A DNA stretch of 64,000 bases from an uncultured Desulfuromonadales bacterium (GTDB lineage Bacteria; Desulfobacterota; Desulfuromonadia; Geobacterales; Pseudopelobacteraceae): positions 1 through 64,000 of the forward strand of contig CAIPTY010000010.1 in assembly GCA_903868145.1 (NCBI GenBank), given 5' to 3'. Positions 46,501 through 55,373 of this stretch are shown piece by piece (the first letter of the stretch is position 1; every line of letters starts with the position of its first letter). The translations under genes were made by a program, and so were the position numbers. The notes beneath the pieces are model-generated. The model was not told the origin of the DNA, searched no databases, and saw nothing but the letters and a program-made list of their open reading frames with translations.

Positions 46501-47234
46501 ACTTTTTCAGCAGGCGACGTCGCTGATTTCTGGGATTCGCTAAAAGCTTTCATGGCTTCTTTCAGATGAGACGACTTTTCGAAAACAACGCCTGCTTTCA
46601 TGAAAAAGTCATGCTTTTTCTCGATTTCGGTGAGAGCCTGCAGCATTCTGCCTGCATTATCAAAATTTTTTCCGGAGAGTGCAAGATCGGCTGCCATCGA
46701 AAGGGCAAAAATTCGATCCGCTTTTTTGATATCTTTTACGGCTGCAGCCGATGAGAATACGGCAAAAGCAAGGTCCGCGTTTTCCAGCCTCTGAAAGGCC
46801 AACCCCTTGAAGAAATAGGCGGGAACAAATGTTGGCCAGCGACGAAGAATCAGATCTGCCTGGGCAATCACTTCGTTATGAAGAGCCAGCTTTTCCAAGA
46901 GCAGCAAATAGGAAACCCGAGTGCGGATATCATCAGGAGCAAGAACAAGATAAGCCTCAAACTCCTTGCGGGCCTCATGTAACTGACGTTCGCGCTGAAG
47001 CCGGTAGGCGCGTTCCAGATGGGGAAAGGAACGATATTTCTTGATCTCATCTTTAATAAAACCCCGCCCTTTAGATGGTTCGACCTTTTTCAGGTAATAC
47101 TCGAAATTCGGCTGATATGCTTGTAACTTCTCAGAAGCATTTGCGGGATTCACCCGGTTTCCAGGCAGATGAATGAGCAAAAACAGCAGCGACATCAACA
47201 TATAGGTACTGGTATTTTTCAGTATGTTACGCAT
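43560..47234 (-). CDS. nfrA: NfrA-like outer-membrane polysaccharide exporter with TPR repeats
   Basis: A 1224-residue protein from the ATG at 47234, two bases after the NfrB stop (the longer ORF to 47327 overlaps NfrB and is rejected). Signal peptide about 1-33; then about 900 residues of TPR-like 34-residue helix pairs (for example ALGILYQRTGQQQKAIDSFQ); the last 220 residues (from LALYAAYRTGKSPNSLLG to the final LGFFY) form an outer-membrane beta-barrel with the NfrA C-terminal pattern and a terminal aromatic. In E. coli NfrA is the phage N4 receptor and secretes the NGR polysaccharide made by NfrB. Here it lies between nfrB and DUF4434. Confidence 0.85.
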   Translation of the reverse strand: MRNILKNTSTYMLMSLLFLLIHLPGNRVNPANASEKLQAYQPNFEYYLKKVEPSKGRGFIKDEIKKYRSFPHLERAYRLQRERQLHEARKEFEAYLVLAPDDIRTRVSYLLLLEKLALHNEVIAQADLILRRWPTFVPAYFFKGLAFQRLENADLAFAVFSSAAAVKDIKKADRIFALSMAADLALSGKNFDNAGRMLQALTEIEKKHDFFMKAGVVFEKSSHLKEAMKAFSESQKSATSPAEKVAASLALAEVAKKLHNMEQAKQAYEMVIENDNNNLSALRGLAFIAYQGGRYDEAEKWMTLVKPSGLNQDDREFLANLHLKRRNYAAAIQELKVLVEQQGKKVTVATLTILAQAYESAGMLRESAEIYKLLLVKTPKNGDMLLRYANLLIRMEKFDQAGTVLEKTLFLRLSDLQKTLVQRNLALVYEKAGSYEKAADAMEKSLGSQTKPGGGSLVRRALLLGRAGKSDDALQLLDRALADPALPDDLKRVAYKERSVILEKAGQTALAATELEKAYQPVSNADSETLIRLAVLLNKAGKPEEALRYLDLALSVTSLKNDQKRVALREKGLILEKTGNWNEAIQAYESVVSLGDSSPGIFLILANLYRFAENPETDGRYRSYLQKIVEHPDATTAEKCSAEDSFGIYSFNKGNIQEATDHLATALKLCGENWPRHYYLGLSHYRSQQWELALQQFLLADRQKKDPASILGIALCHKELGRPGAAVEYLLSALEKPSKPSPPQLKQIYDTLGHLYAEEYAYDKAADAFSRSLALAPDHMVLLNLANVYYLDNKTDEAWKALNAIAPDKLLSADISGYYDLKSGLLQKLGKNEDALALMEKTWKLQPKPSRSYALGILYQRTGQQQKAIDSFQDAYEKEPQQDDYALSLGYAYVAAGRFDDAIRIFELVAARTRESQKVLEELGYLHIKIGKNEKAVEWFKKTLDASPLMPQGASDETARLEKDAHRIRSEISKLTKTTSLALYAAYRTGKSPNSLLGSGQQISGELSGQLGFEASYRPPVIGFRNDRILELFGRVFGSLKPDTLNYKDDSTQAGIGLRYKFLQSENLWISGEQLIKIGKNAQDDWLFRLLYSRGKGFEPLPLVQNQDYYLVYGEIDEYVRSATVAASVEVRKGRAFTFLSNYMLTPHLVMDAHWQSPFNAGGNFLEGGAGISLKYFFNNTRYENYRSVIDFSINFKHGKFFDKGFRNYRGDYDSALFSLGFFY

Positions 47235-47235
47235 G

Positions 47236-49524
47236 TTATTTCGCGTGTTCCTTTCCAGCCATCTCTTTGAAGATGGAAGCAATAATATCCGGAGCAACAA
47301 CCTGCATTTCCGTAAGAATGTCACCAAGACTCCTTAATCTCGCTTTCTGCAGGTTCATCGCGTGATCCAGTTGCTCAGGGGAAATATATCCTCTCCCGAC
47401 AAGGAAATCACCCAAACGCTTTCCGGGATTGGCAGCATGCTCTTCAAATGCCTTGTTAAGAACATCACAGGATATCAAGGATTCATCGAGCAGGATGTCT
47501 CCCAGTCGTGAATATGTTCGTCGTTGTCGTCTGAGCGCCTCGGACAACTGCTCTTGTGTTAACAGTTTTTTATCAATGAGTAGTTGTCCCAGCCTCGGTT
47601 TGGTGTTATCGCTTTCCTGTTCGGCAAGCCTTTCGTAGCCGCGCTGAATTGAAAATGAAAGACTGTTTTTTGTGGTGAGACACAGTTCGATCGGCAGGCC
47701 GACTGCAGCCTCGATCTTGCTTAACTCCTCCCGGCGTGGCACTGAGGAGGCGGCGATAATCAGTTTGTTGTTTTTCAGTTCTATGGGGAATACCGAATGA
47801 AGCACGGCAAGCTCGCGCGGCAACATGCGCAGCAGTTCAACAGGTGTTTCATAAGGATCTATCTCACGGGTTGAGATTCGCAATTGCATACCTAGGGTCT
47901 GTATCAGTTCGTCCTCGGTGACCAGACCCTTGTGCATCAGGATATCACCCAGCAAACGTCCGGTTTTCTGTTGTTCGCTGATGGCAGACTCCAGCTGTTC
48001 AAAGCTGATAACCCTTTTTTCCACCAGCATGTCGCCGATCCGTTTCCGGAATGACTTCAACTCATCCTCGCTGGGAACAACGTGAGTTGTATGATCCCAC
48101 TTGATCCAATTCCCGGTCATCAGATACCGCGAAAACATAAAGAGCGCCCGGTTGGTTGCAAAAAAATTGATGACGTTCGCCCAGACAAAATTGAGAATTG
48201 AAAGCAGTGCCCGCTTCAGGTTGTAGAACCTGAATACGCAGTACATCCTGACGGCCAGACGCATGATCAGAAAAACGGTTGTAATCTGAATTATTTTCCA
48301 GAGCAGGGTCCCTTTTTCTACAAGAGGTGGGTAGTGATAGGCATCGGGGAAGAACCGTACAGCCGTATAGTACGACAGTACGTACACGATTACCAGGTAT
48401 CCCAGCATGTTTACCTGGCTGGTCAGTAGAGCCTTGCGATCCTTGAAAAGCACATATTTTGTCAGTGCATCACCTTTCCAACCTAGGCTTTCCCACCCCT
48501 GCAAGGCAATGCCGGCGATCCAGCGGGATTTCTGCCGTACCGATGCCTTGAATTCAGCCGGGAATACATTTCTGATGGCTATCAGCTCATTTTTATCTAC
48601 CGGAATTTTTTTGCCGGTAAGTAGAGATTTTTCGGTGGTGGTTCGGGTTATCGGCAACTTTACAAAAATCGCCTTTTCCACACCTATGGCTTTCAGGCGC
48701 ATTCCCATCTCATAATCCTCGGTCAGAGAACCAAGTTTGAAAACAAGATGCTTTTCATTATCGCTCGCCAGCAACTCAAGTGCGTGCCTGCTGAATCCGC
48801 AGCCGACACCTGCACACGGGATGCCGCGACCGAAGACCTCGCGGATGACCATGTTCTTGTGGTGATTTTCGGCAAACTCATCCATGTAATGCGCTCTGGT
48901 CAGTTGGTACCAGTGCTGGGGTTCAAACGGAACGACCGGGAGTTGCACCATGTTTTTGCGGGGGATCAGGAAATTGAACAATTTGAGAGTAAGGGGATGG
49001 ACAATATCTTCGGCATCCTCCATCACAAAAACAGGAAACTCGAAATGATTTTCTTTTTCCATGTTACGGATACCCTCGTAGATCCAGTTCAGGCAGTCGG
49101 CCTTGCTGGTGGGACCCGGATCGCGGCAGACAATACAATGAATGTTGTCATGGATTTCCCGCAAGCGCGCCACCTCGCGCTGGGTGTCGGGATCGTTGGG
49201 GTATGTGCCTATAAATACTTGATAATTTGAATAGTTGAGTGTCGAGATGGAGTTACTTACCATATGGAAAATGATTGCTGACTCATTCCAGGCAGGAATC
49301 ATGACGGCGATCGGTTGTTCCGGAACACTGAGAAGTTGCTGCTCGGTTATTGGTTTATAGCGTTTTCTTACGAAGAGCGCCCGGTAGATAGTCCGGGTAA
49401 AATACATGACATCAACCACGAGTTCATCGATGCCGCTGACAAGGAATACGCAGGCGACCACAAAAAGCAGCCCCTTGAATGCCAGCATCACAAATGCGAA
49501 GTAATCGACATAGGTAAAACTCAT
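47236..49524 (-). CDS. nfrB: NfrB-like inner-membrane glycosyltransferase with MshEN repeats
   Basis: A 762-residue protein: N-terminal membrane helix (about 10-35), GT2 domain about 70-340 (AVMIPAWNES, EDAED 169-173, TEDYEMG about 268, QKSRW 331-335), further helices about 372-460, then a C-terminal region with four to five copies of the MshEN_N helical motif (for example RIGDMLVEKRVISFEQL, LLGDILMHKGLVTEDEL, RLGQLLIDKKLLTQEQL, RLGDFLVGRGYISPEQL). The first two and the following LRISTREIDPY..LLRMLP segment form a full MshEN c-di-GMP-binding domain. In E. coli NfrB synthesises NGR polysaccharide, activated by c-di-GMP. The extra MshEN repeats here are unusual. Confidence 0.9.
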   Translation of the reverse strand: MSFTYVDYFAFVMLAFKGLLFVVACVFLVSGIDELVVDVMYFTRTIYRALFVRKRYKPITEQQLLSVPEQPIAVMIPAWNESAIIFHMVSNSISTLNYSNYQVFIGTYPNDPDTQREVARLREIHDNIHCIVCRDPGPTSKADCLNWIYEGIRNMEKENHFEFPVFVMEDAEDIVHPLTLKLFNFLIPRKNMVQLPVVPFEPQHWYQLTRAHYMDEFAENHHKNMVIREVFGRGIPCAGVGCGFSRHALELLASDNEKHLVFKLGSLTEDYEMGMRLKAIGVEKAIFVKLPITRTTTEKSLLTGKKIPVDKNELIAIRNVFPAEFKASVRQKSRWIAGIALQGWESLGWKGDALTKYVLFKDRKALLTSQVNMLGYLVIVYVLSYYTAVRFFPDAYHYPPLVEKGTLLWKIIQITTVFLIMRLAVRMYCVFRFYNLKRALLSILNFVWANVINFFATNRALFMFSRYLMTGNWIKWDHTTHVVPSEDELKSFRKRIGDMLVEKRVISFEQLESAISEQQKTGRLLGDILMHKGLVTEDELIQTLGMQLRISTREIDPYETPVELLRMLPRELAVLHSVFPIELKNNKLIIAASSVPRREELSKIEAAVGLPIELCLTTKNSLSFSIQRGYERLAEQESDNTKPRLGQLLIDKKLLTQEQLSEALRRQRRTYSRLGDILLDESLISCDVLNKAFEEHAANPGKRLGDFLVGRGYISPEQLDHAMNLQKARLRSLGDILTEMQVVAPDIIASIFKEMAGKEHAK

Positions 49525-49561
49525 TGCCGTACAGACCCCTGTCCTGTTGCCATTATATTGA

Positions 49562-49714
49562 TCAAAACGCTCCTCCCAGGAACCTGTTTATGGCGCTTTG
49601 CACCTCGACGATGGAGAGGGGCATTGGATTGCCTGATGCGTGTGTAGCAGTTTCACATAAGATCGATACCAGAAGCCATCCCGCAACAAAAGCCACAAGG
49701 AAGGAATGTTTCAT
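49562..49714 (-). CDS. Secreted microprotein (50 aa) between wecB and nfrB
   Basis: An open frame of 50 codons whose ATG overlaps the wecB stop (ATGA, 49711-49714) and whose stop lies 37 bases before nfrB. The product has a signal peptide ([20 protein letters not shown], probable cleavage after THA), leaving a peptide of about 24 residues: [18 protein letters not shown] then FLGGAF. The EVQxxINxFLG pattern recalls short C-terminal motifs I have seen in Geobacter secreted proteins. The overlap, the signal peptide and the position in the locus argue that it is real. Function unknown. Confidence 0.65.
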   Translation of the reverse strand: MKHSFLVAFVAGWLLVSILCETATHASGNPMPLSIVEVQSAINRFLGGAF

Positions 49715-50871
49715 TTATGGCCATCTTCTCCTCTCCTTATCAGTGTTTTCATAAGAACTTCCACGATCCGCCCGGCAGCCTGCCCATCCCCATATGGATT
49801 ATGAGCCTGACTCATGCTTGTGTAGGCGGCTTCGTCATCAAGTAAGCGGCAGGTTTCCCTGACAATTTTTTGAGTATCGGTGCCGACAAGCATGACTGTT
49901 CCCGCCAGAAGCGCTTCGGGCCGTTCAGTCGTCTCGCGCATTACAAGCACCGGCTTGCCAAGTGACGGTGCCTCTTCCTGCACGCCGCCCGAGTCGGTTA
50001 TGATCAGATAGCTCCGATCCATCAGCCAGACAAAGGGAAGATAGTCAACCGGATCGATCAGGTGAATATTCTCATGTAATCCCATCCCCAGCAGTCTCTG
50101 AACCGGTTCACGAACGTTCGGATTGAGATGGACCGGGTACAGGATTTCAACATCCTTACGGTTTGCGGCAATCTCTGCCAATGCCCGGCAGATCTGCTCA
50201 AACCCCTCGCCGAAATTTTCGCGGCGGTGACCGGTGACCAGAATCATCCGCTTGTTCATATCGAGAAAAGAAAAGGCGTGCGCCATGCGTGTCCCGATTT
50301 TGGCGTCATGTCTCACCTTGGCTACCACCGTGAGGAGCGAATCAATGACGGTGTTGCCGGTCAGATGTATCGCCTCAGGGGAAACACCTTCGGCAAGAAG
50401 GTTGGCGCGCGCCCAGGGAGTGGGTGCAAAGTGAATATCTGTCAAAACTCCGGCAAGCTTTCGATTGATCTCTTCCGGAAACGGAGCGAATTTGTTGCCT
50501 GTCCGCAATCCGGCTTCCACATGCCCGACCAGCAGGCGACAGTAGTAGGCGGCCAGCGATGCAGCCATGGTGGTGGTCGTATCACCATGAACAAGGACAA
50601 TATCAGGTTGCTCCTGTTCGAATAGCTCTTTGAGCCCCTGCAGGACACTACAGGTGACATCAAAAAGATCCTGCCCAGGTTTCATGATGTTGAGGTCGTA
50701 ATCCGGATATATCTCAAACAGGTCAAGCACCTGATCAAGCATCTGCCGGTGTTGAGCCGTGACGCAGACCCTGCTGATAATTGAACCCGGATATTTTTCC
50801 AGTTCCTTCACGACCGAAGCCATTTTAATGGCTTCAGGCCTTGTTCCGAAAACTGATATGATTTTTAACAT
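49711..50871 (-). CDS. wecB: UDP-N-acetylglucosamine 2-epimerase, non-hydrolysing
   Basis: A 386-residue enzyme of the WecB/NfrC family ([85 protein letters not shown]). It makes UDP-ManNAc from UDP-GlcNAc. In E. coli wecB is also nfrC, needed for phage N4 sensitivity, and supplies UDP-ManNAc to NfrB. Here it is in the same run as nfrB and nfrA, so the polymer probably contains ManNAc. Confidence 0.95.
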   Translation of the reverse strand: MLKIISVFGTRPEAIKMASVVKELEKYPGSIISRVCVTAQHRQMLDQVLDLFEIYPDYDLNIMKPGQDLFDVTCSVLQGLKELFEQEQPDIVLVHGDTTTTMAASLAAYYCRLLVGHVEAGLRTGNKFAPFPEEINRKLAGVLTDIHFAPTPWARANLLAEGVSPEAIHLTGNTVIDSLLTVVAKVRHDAKIGTRMAHAFSFLDMNKRMILVTGHRRENFGEGFEQICRALAEIAANRKDVEILYPVHLNPNVREPVQRLLGMGLHENIHLIDPVDYLPFVWLMDRSYLIITDSGGVQEEAPSLGKPVLVMRETTERPEALLAGTVMLVGTDTQKIVRETCRLLDDEAAYTSMSQAHNPYGDGQAAGRIVEVLMKTLIRRGEDGHK

Positions 50872-50944
50872 ATCGTGACCTTTGAGATTACACCTGACAA
50901 GCCGCCCTGGTGCCCCTCGGAAGATTCCAGTTGAAAGAATACTT

Positions 50945-51679
50945 CTACGATCTTCCGAATGTGTCTCCTCTGTCTGAAGTCGGCAGCTTCTGCTCGTGAC
51001 GTTCGCACAGCATCTGTAACCTGTCCATCCGATGGATCACAACCCGGTTGCCCTGCACTTCGATGATGCCATCGTCTTTCAGTTTTCTCAGCGTGCGGGA
51101 GATGGTTTCGCTGGCCGTCCCCAGACGTGAGGCAAGCTCCCCCTTTTTGATACCCAGATCCACATAGGTAATTCCGCCGTAGCTGGTCGATTTTTCATCA
51201 GCCCGTCTGATCAGGAATGATGCCAGCCGCGATGTCACATCGGCAAAGGAGAGTTCCTCGATCTGCCGGGCAAAACGCCGCAGCATCAAGGACAACGACA
51301 CTACAAGATTCAAAGCAAAACCAGGATTTCTGCCCATCAAACCAAGAAAACCTTCCCGTGGGAGATACAACGCCTCCCCCGATTCCAGGGCACGGGCTTC
51401 GGCAGGATATTTTCCATCGCCAAAAAACGCCGCTTCAGCAAAGGTTTCATGCGGCTGGACAAAGTGCAGCACCTTCTCGCGGCCATCGTGTGCGATCCTG
51501 CACAGCTTGATGGAACCGGAGACCAGCAGATAGAAACCGGTCGCCTCATCTCCCTCGCCAAACAGGGACTCGCCCTTTTTAAACGTGCGCCGGACGATAA
51601 TCGTGGCAAGTTCCGCCAGATCCGCGTCGTTCATTCCGGAGAACAGCAGCGATTTTTTGAGCAGTTCGATAAGTTCCAT
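50945..51679 (-). CDS. Crp/Fnr-family transcriptional regulator
   Basis: A 244-residue regulator: cNMP-binding-fold domain about 10-130 ([20 protein letters not shown], a jelly roll) and a helix-turn-helix with [20 protein letters not shown]. It has only two Cys, at neither end of an Fe-S cluster pattern, so it is not an oxygen-sensing Fnr; a DNR/NnrR-like or cAMP-independent role is possible. It starts two bases after the tkt stop. Confidence 0.9.
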   Translation of the reverse strand: MELIELLKKSLLFSGMNDADLAELATIIVRRTFKKGESLFGEGDEATGFYLLVSGSIKLCRIAHDGREKVLHFVQPHETFAEAAFFGDGKYPAEARALESGEALYLPREGFLGLMGRNPGFALNLVVSLSLMLRRFARQIEELSFADVTSRLASFLIRRADEKSTSYGGITYVDLGIKKGELASRLGTASETISRTLRKLKDDGIIEVQGNRVVIHRMDRLQMLCERHEQKLPTSDRGDTFGRS

Positions 51680-51681
51680 CC

Positions 51682-53688
51682 CTATTTTTTCAAAAACACC
51701 CTGATCCGCTCAGCTACCTGCGGTGCTGTAAAACCGAACTGCTCTGCCAGAACCTTATCCGGTGCCGATGCGCCAAAATGCTCGATACCAATGAACAGGC
51801 CTTCGCAGCCGACCAGCCTGCCCCATGATTCACCACGTCCGGCCTCGAAGGCGACGCGTGGCACACCGGCAGGAAGCACCTGGCTGCGATAATCAGACGA
51901 TTGGGCCAGAAAACTCTCCAGACAGGGCACCGAAACGATCTGGCCTGCAATTCCGTCCGCAGCAAGTTTTGCAGCGGCCTCAACCGCAACATGAACCTCG
52001 GAACCGCTGGCCATAATAACGACATCCGGCTTTCCGACCGGTGTGGAGACGATGTAGCCTCCTTTAAGGATATCGTTATTGCTAGCGGCTCCACGATCAA
52101 TGACCGGAAGCTTCTGACGGGTCAGGATCAGTGCGGTCGGTCCATCCTTTCTTTCCAGAGCAGCCTGCCAGGCCAGGGCGGTCTCCAAGCCATCAGCGGG
52201 GCGAATCACCTGCAGATCGGGAATCAAGCGCAGGGAGGCCACATGCTCGATCGGCTGGTGGGTAGGTCCGTCCTCCCCGACAAAGAAGGAATCGTGGGTG
52301 AAAATATAGATGACCTGCTGTTTCATCAGAGCCGACAGTCGGATCGCCGGACGGCAGTAGTCGGAAAAGACGAGGAAGGTTGCGCCGTAAGGGATAAAAC
52401 AACCGTACAGGGACATTCCGTTCAGAAGCGCTCCCATGGCGTGTTCGCGGATGCCGAAGTGGATGTTTCGGCCTGCGAAGGCACCGGCCTGAACCGCGGG
52501 CGATCCTTTAATCTCACTGTTATTGGAGGGCGCCAGATCAGCCGACCCACCGATCAGCGAAGGGAGCAGGGCAGCGACTTTCTGCAGCACCGCGCCGGAG
52601 AGGGCGCGGGTAGCGCCATCCTTGCCATCCGTAGCTGCAATCAACTGCTCGGAAAGGTCTGCGGGCAGACGTTTATGCCACATTGAATCCCACAACTGGG
52701 CTTTTTCCGGATTGGCAGCCTGCCAGGCAGAAAACGTGCGTTGCCAGGCTGCATACTGAAGTTTTTTTGCCTCAACCTGAATCTTGCAGATATCACGGAC
52801 TTCCTGCGGTATTTCAAACGCCTCATGCCGCCATCCCAGGTTGGCGCGGGTAGCGGCAATCTCCTCAGCACCCAGCGGCGAGCCGTGAGCACCCGACGAC
52901 CCCTGACATTTGGGGCTCCCAAACGCTATATGAGTGGTCGCGATAATCAGTGACGGCTTGACGGTCTCGGCCTTGGCCTCGGCAATGGCGGCAGAAATCC
53001 GGGAATGGTCATGACCATCAACCTTAAGAACATGCCAGCCGGCAGCGATAAAGCGCCCTTCAACATCCTCCGACCAGGCAAGGTCGGTTTTCCCTTCAAT
53101 GGTTATGCCGTTACTGTCGTAGATGTAGACCAGATTACCAAGCTTGAGGTGACCGGCAAGCGCGGCTGCTTCGTAGCAGATGCCCTCTTGCAGACAACCG
53201 TCCCCCATCAGGGCATAGATGGTGTGGTCAATCGGCTTGAAATCGACCGTATTAAAACGATCAGCCGCCATCTTTGAGGCGATCCCCATTCCGACGCCAT
53301 TGGCAAAACCCTGACCCAGCGGGCCTGTAGTAACCTCAACGCCAACCGTATGACCGAACTCCGGATGACCGGGCGTTTTGCTGCCCCACTGACGAAAGTT
53401 TTTCAACTCGTCCAGCGGCAGGTCAAACCCGAACAGGTGCAGCAGCGAGTACAGCAGCATGGAGCCGTGGCCGGCCGAGAGGATAAAGCGGTCACGATTT
53501 GCCCAGGCCGGATCTTCGGGATTGAAGGAGAGATGATTACCCCACAGGGCAACAGCACAGTCGGCGGCACCCATGGGCAGCCCGGGATGACCGGAATTGG
53601 CCCTGTCAACGGCATCGGCGGAGAGAAAGCGGATAGCATCGGCGCACAGCCGCGCCTGGTCCGGGGAGATCATGATCTGCTGCATTGC
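51682..53688 (-). CDS. tkt: Transketolase
   Basis: A 668-residue enzyme from the ATG at 53688 (AAAGGA upstream). The thiamine diphosphate motif is present ([15 protein letters not shown], with GDG and the NSNG-like DSNGITIEG), the HPGLPMGAA start, and the C-terminal pyrimidine domain ([37 protein letters not shown]). It transfers two-carbon units between sugars in the pentose phosphate pathway. Placed directly after thiL, whose product makes its cofactor. Confidence 0.97.
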   Translation of the reverse strand, partial: AMQQIMISPDQARLCADAIRFLSADAVDRANSGHPGLPMGAADCAVALWGNHLSFNPEDPAWANRDRFILSAGHGSMLLYSLLHLFGFDLPLDELKNFRQWGSKTPGHPEFGHTVGVEVTTGPLGQGFANGVGMGIASKMAADRFNTVDFKPIDHTIYALMGDGCLQEGICYEAAALAGHLKLGNLVYIYDSNGITIEGKTDLAWSEDVEGRFIAAGWHVLKVDGHDHSRISAAIAEAKAETVKPSLIIATTHIAFGSPKCQGSSGAHGSPLGAEEIAATRANLGWRHEAFEIPQEVRDICKIQVEAKKLQYAAWQRTFSAWQAANPEKAQLWDSMWHKRLPADLSEQLIAATDGKDGATRALSGAVLQKVAALLPSLIGGSADLAPSNNSEIKGSPAVQAGAFAGRNIHFGIREHAMGALLNGMSLYGCFIPYGATFLVFSDYCRPAIRLSALMKQQVIYIFTHDSFFVGEDGPTHQPIEHVASLRLIPDLQVIRPADGLETALAWQAALERKDGPTALILTRQKLPVIDRGAASNNDILKGGYIVSTPVGKPDVVIMASGSEVHVAVEAAAKLAADGIAGQIVSVPCLESFLAQSSDYRSQVLPAGVPRVAFEAGRGESWGRLVGCEGLFIGIEHFGASAPDKVLAEQFGFTAPQVAERIRVFLKK

Positions 53689-53701
53689 AATTCCTTTCAA
53701 A

Positions 53702-54745
53702 CTATCGGGTAAAGTGATTGAATCCTTGATTTTTTTGGTTGCAGCGCGTGCCGTCTGCCGCACGGGTACAGACTTCGGGCGAGGTGGTCACTATACCAAC
53801 AGGTGTCGCCTCAATGCCACACTTTTTCATGAGAAGCGCGATTTTTTCTCGACGGGATGGGGGGGAGGTAAAGCAGAGTTCATAATCCTCACCACCGGAG
53901 ATTGCTAAATTGTAGGGAAATTCGGATATATACGAGGATGCGGCCCGGAACCCTGCTGACAGCGGCACGGCATCCAGATTGATTGTGCCGCCGACGGCCG
54001 ATTGTTCGGCAATATGCCCGAAATCTGCCAGCAGACCGTCACTGATATCGATCATGGCGGTGATCATTCCGGTTTCAGCCAGGGCAAAGGCTGCAGCAGT
54101 GCGGGGTGACGGGTCGAGCAGGCGGGATATGAGGATAGATCCCCCTTCACCCCAACCCTCACCCTCATGGAGAGGGAGCTGTTCGAGCAACCTCAGCCCC
54201 ATGGCCGCATCGCCCAGCGTGCCGGTCACCCAGATATCGTCCCCAGGCTGTGCCCCAGAACGACGAACCACCAACTGTGGGTACTGCTCCCCCATTATTG
54301 TTACCGAGATAATCAGGCCGCCGCGGGAAGAGCAGGTATCGCCGCCGATCAGTGCTACACCGTGTTCAGAAGCCATGGCAAGGAAACCACGGGTGAATTC
54401 GTCTATAAACTCAAGCGACAGGTCGGCGGGAATCCCCAGAGACATAAGCGCCCAGCGGGGAATACCGCCCATGGCGGCGATGTCAGAGATGCTGACGGCA
54501 AGCGACTTACGCCCCAGGCGATACGGGTCATGCCAGGATCGGCGGAAATGCACGTTCTCCAGCAGCATGTCGGTAGAGGTCAGGAGTTGCATGCCGGGGG
54601 ATACATCAGTCACTGCGGCATCATCGCCTATGCCGGTTATGACACCGATACCCGGTTTTGATGCTGAGGCGATGCGGGTTATAAGGCCGAATTCGCCCAG
54701 ATTGGAGATGTCTTTCACTGTTTGGTCATCATGCGATATCTTCAT
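53702..54745 (-). CDS. thiL: Thiamine-monophosphate kinase
   Basis: A 347-residue ThiL ([61 protein letters not shown]). It phosphorylates TMP to thiamine pyrophosphate. Start at 54745; the longer frame uses a TTG and has no ribosome site. Between LLEQLPL and [12 protein letters not shown] the sequence [10 protein letters not shown] is extra and encoded by a repetitive element (54141-54180). The fold should tolerate it as a surface loop. Confidence 0.95.
   Translation of the reverse strand: MKISHDDQTVKDISNLGEFGLITRIASASKPGIGVITGIGDDAAVTDVSPGMQLLTSTDMLLENVHFRRSWHDPYRLGRKSLAVSISDIAAMGGIPRWALMSLGIPADLSLEFIDEFTRGFLAMASEHGVALIGGDTCSSRGGLIISVTIMGEQYPQLVVRRSGAQPGDDIWVTGTLGDAAMGLRLLEQLPLHEGEGWGEGGSILISRLLDPSPRTAAAFALAETGMITAMIDISDGLLADFGHIAEQSAVGGTINLDAVPLSAGFRAASSYISEFPYNLAISGGEDYELCFTSPPSRREKIALLMKKCGIEATPVGIVTTSPEVCTRAADGTRCNQKNQGFNHFTR
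54141..54180. repeat. Repetitive GC-rich element inserted in thiL
   Basis: The plus strand reads CCCCCTTCACCCCAACCCTC followed by ACCCTCATGGAGAGGGAGCT, which matches the widespread proteobacterial intergenic repeat whose halves CCCTCACCCCAACCCTCTCCC and GGGAGAGGG I recognise. It lies in frame within the thiL coding region and encodes [11 protein letters not shown]. Confidence 0.7.
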
Positions 54746-54780
54746 GTAATCTTTGGAGTTCCTCTCACACAAAGCCCCGC

Positions 54781-55230
54781 TCAGTACGTGATTTTAAGTG
54801 AGTTCATCTCGTCCTTGGTGACATCTTTCCAGCGTTTCAGATTCCAGTTGCCGACCCAGGCCTTGAATATATCCAGGTTCGCCTTCCGCTCCGCATCGGA
54901 ACTGCCAAGGTTCTCGTACATGTTTCCCGCTTTTTTATCAGCCCTGCCGCTGCCGTCATCAAGGCGCCGCATCAGGGCACCGGTATCCGGCCACCCAACA
55001 AATGAGATCATAGTGCCATAGCTATTCATCCGCATGCCGACGCTGTTGTCTGTCCACTTTTTCTTGTCCTTGTCGAACTCCTCGATTTCCGGTGAGCCCG
55101 TGCCGTGGCAACCGGCACACTGCTTGTCAAAGATGGGCTTGATATCCTTCTGCCAGGTAACTTCTGCCCCGGCTGCCTGTGCGCCCCACACGAGTGCCAC
55201 TGCCCCCAGTCCCAAAATCAGTTTTTTCAT
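54781..55230 (-). CDS. Periplasmic monoheme c-type cytochrome
   Basis: A 149-residue protein from the ATG at 55230 (GGAG six bases upstream) with a signal peptide (LGAVALVWGAQAAGA) and one heme motif CAGCH followed by an 80-residue helical domain with Met residues (MRMNSYGTM, MRRLDDG) that could supply the axial ligand. It probably carries electrons in the periplasm. First gene of a run with thiL, tkt and crp, which has no obvious metabolic reason. Confidence 0.9.
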   Translation of the reverse strand: MKKLILGLGAVALVWGAQAAGAEVTWQKDIKPIFDKQCAGCHGTGSPEIEEFDKDKKKWTDNSVGMRMNSYGTMISFVGWPDTGALMRRLDDGSGRADKKAGNMYENLGSSDAERKANLDIFKAWVGNWNLKRWKDVTKDEMNSLKITY

Positions 55231-55311
55231 AGCACGCTCCTCTGTCATGTTCGGCCTAAGGCCTTGTTTTCGTTTTTTATAGCTAACCGTAACCCGCTTT
55301 GCCTCGCTTAA

Positions 55312-55342
55312 CAACAAAAAAAGGCATGAAACCAATCACGCC
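55312..55342 (-). terminator. Intrinsic terminator after lon
   Basis: On the minus strand GGCGTGA pairs with TCATGCC (one G-U) around TTGGTT, followed by seven or more T residues. It lies about 30 bases after the lon stop. Confidence 0.75.
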
Positions 55343-55373
55343 CTCTTTTTTAAACGTATTTCATTTCAGCTTG

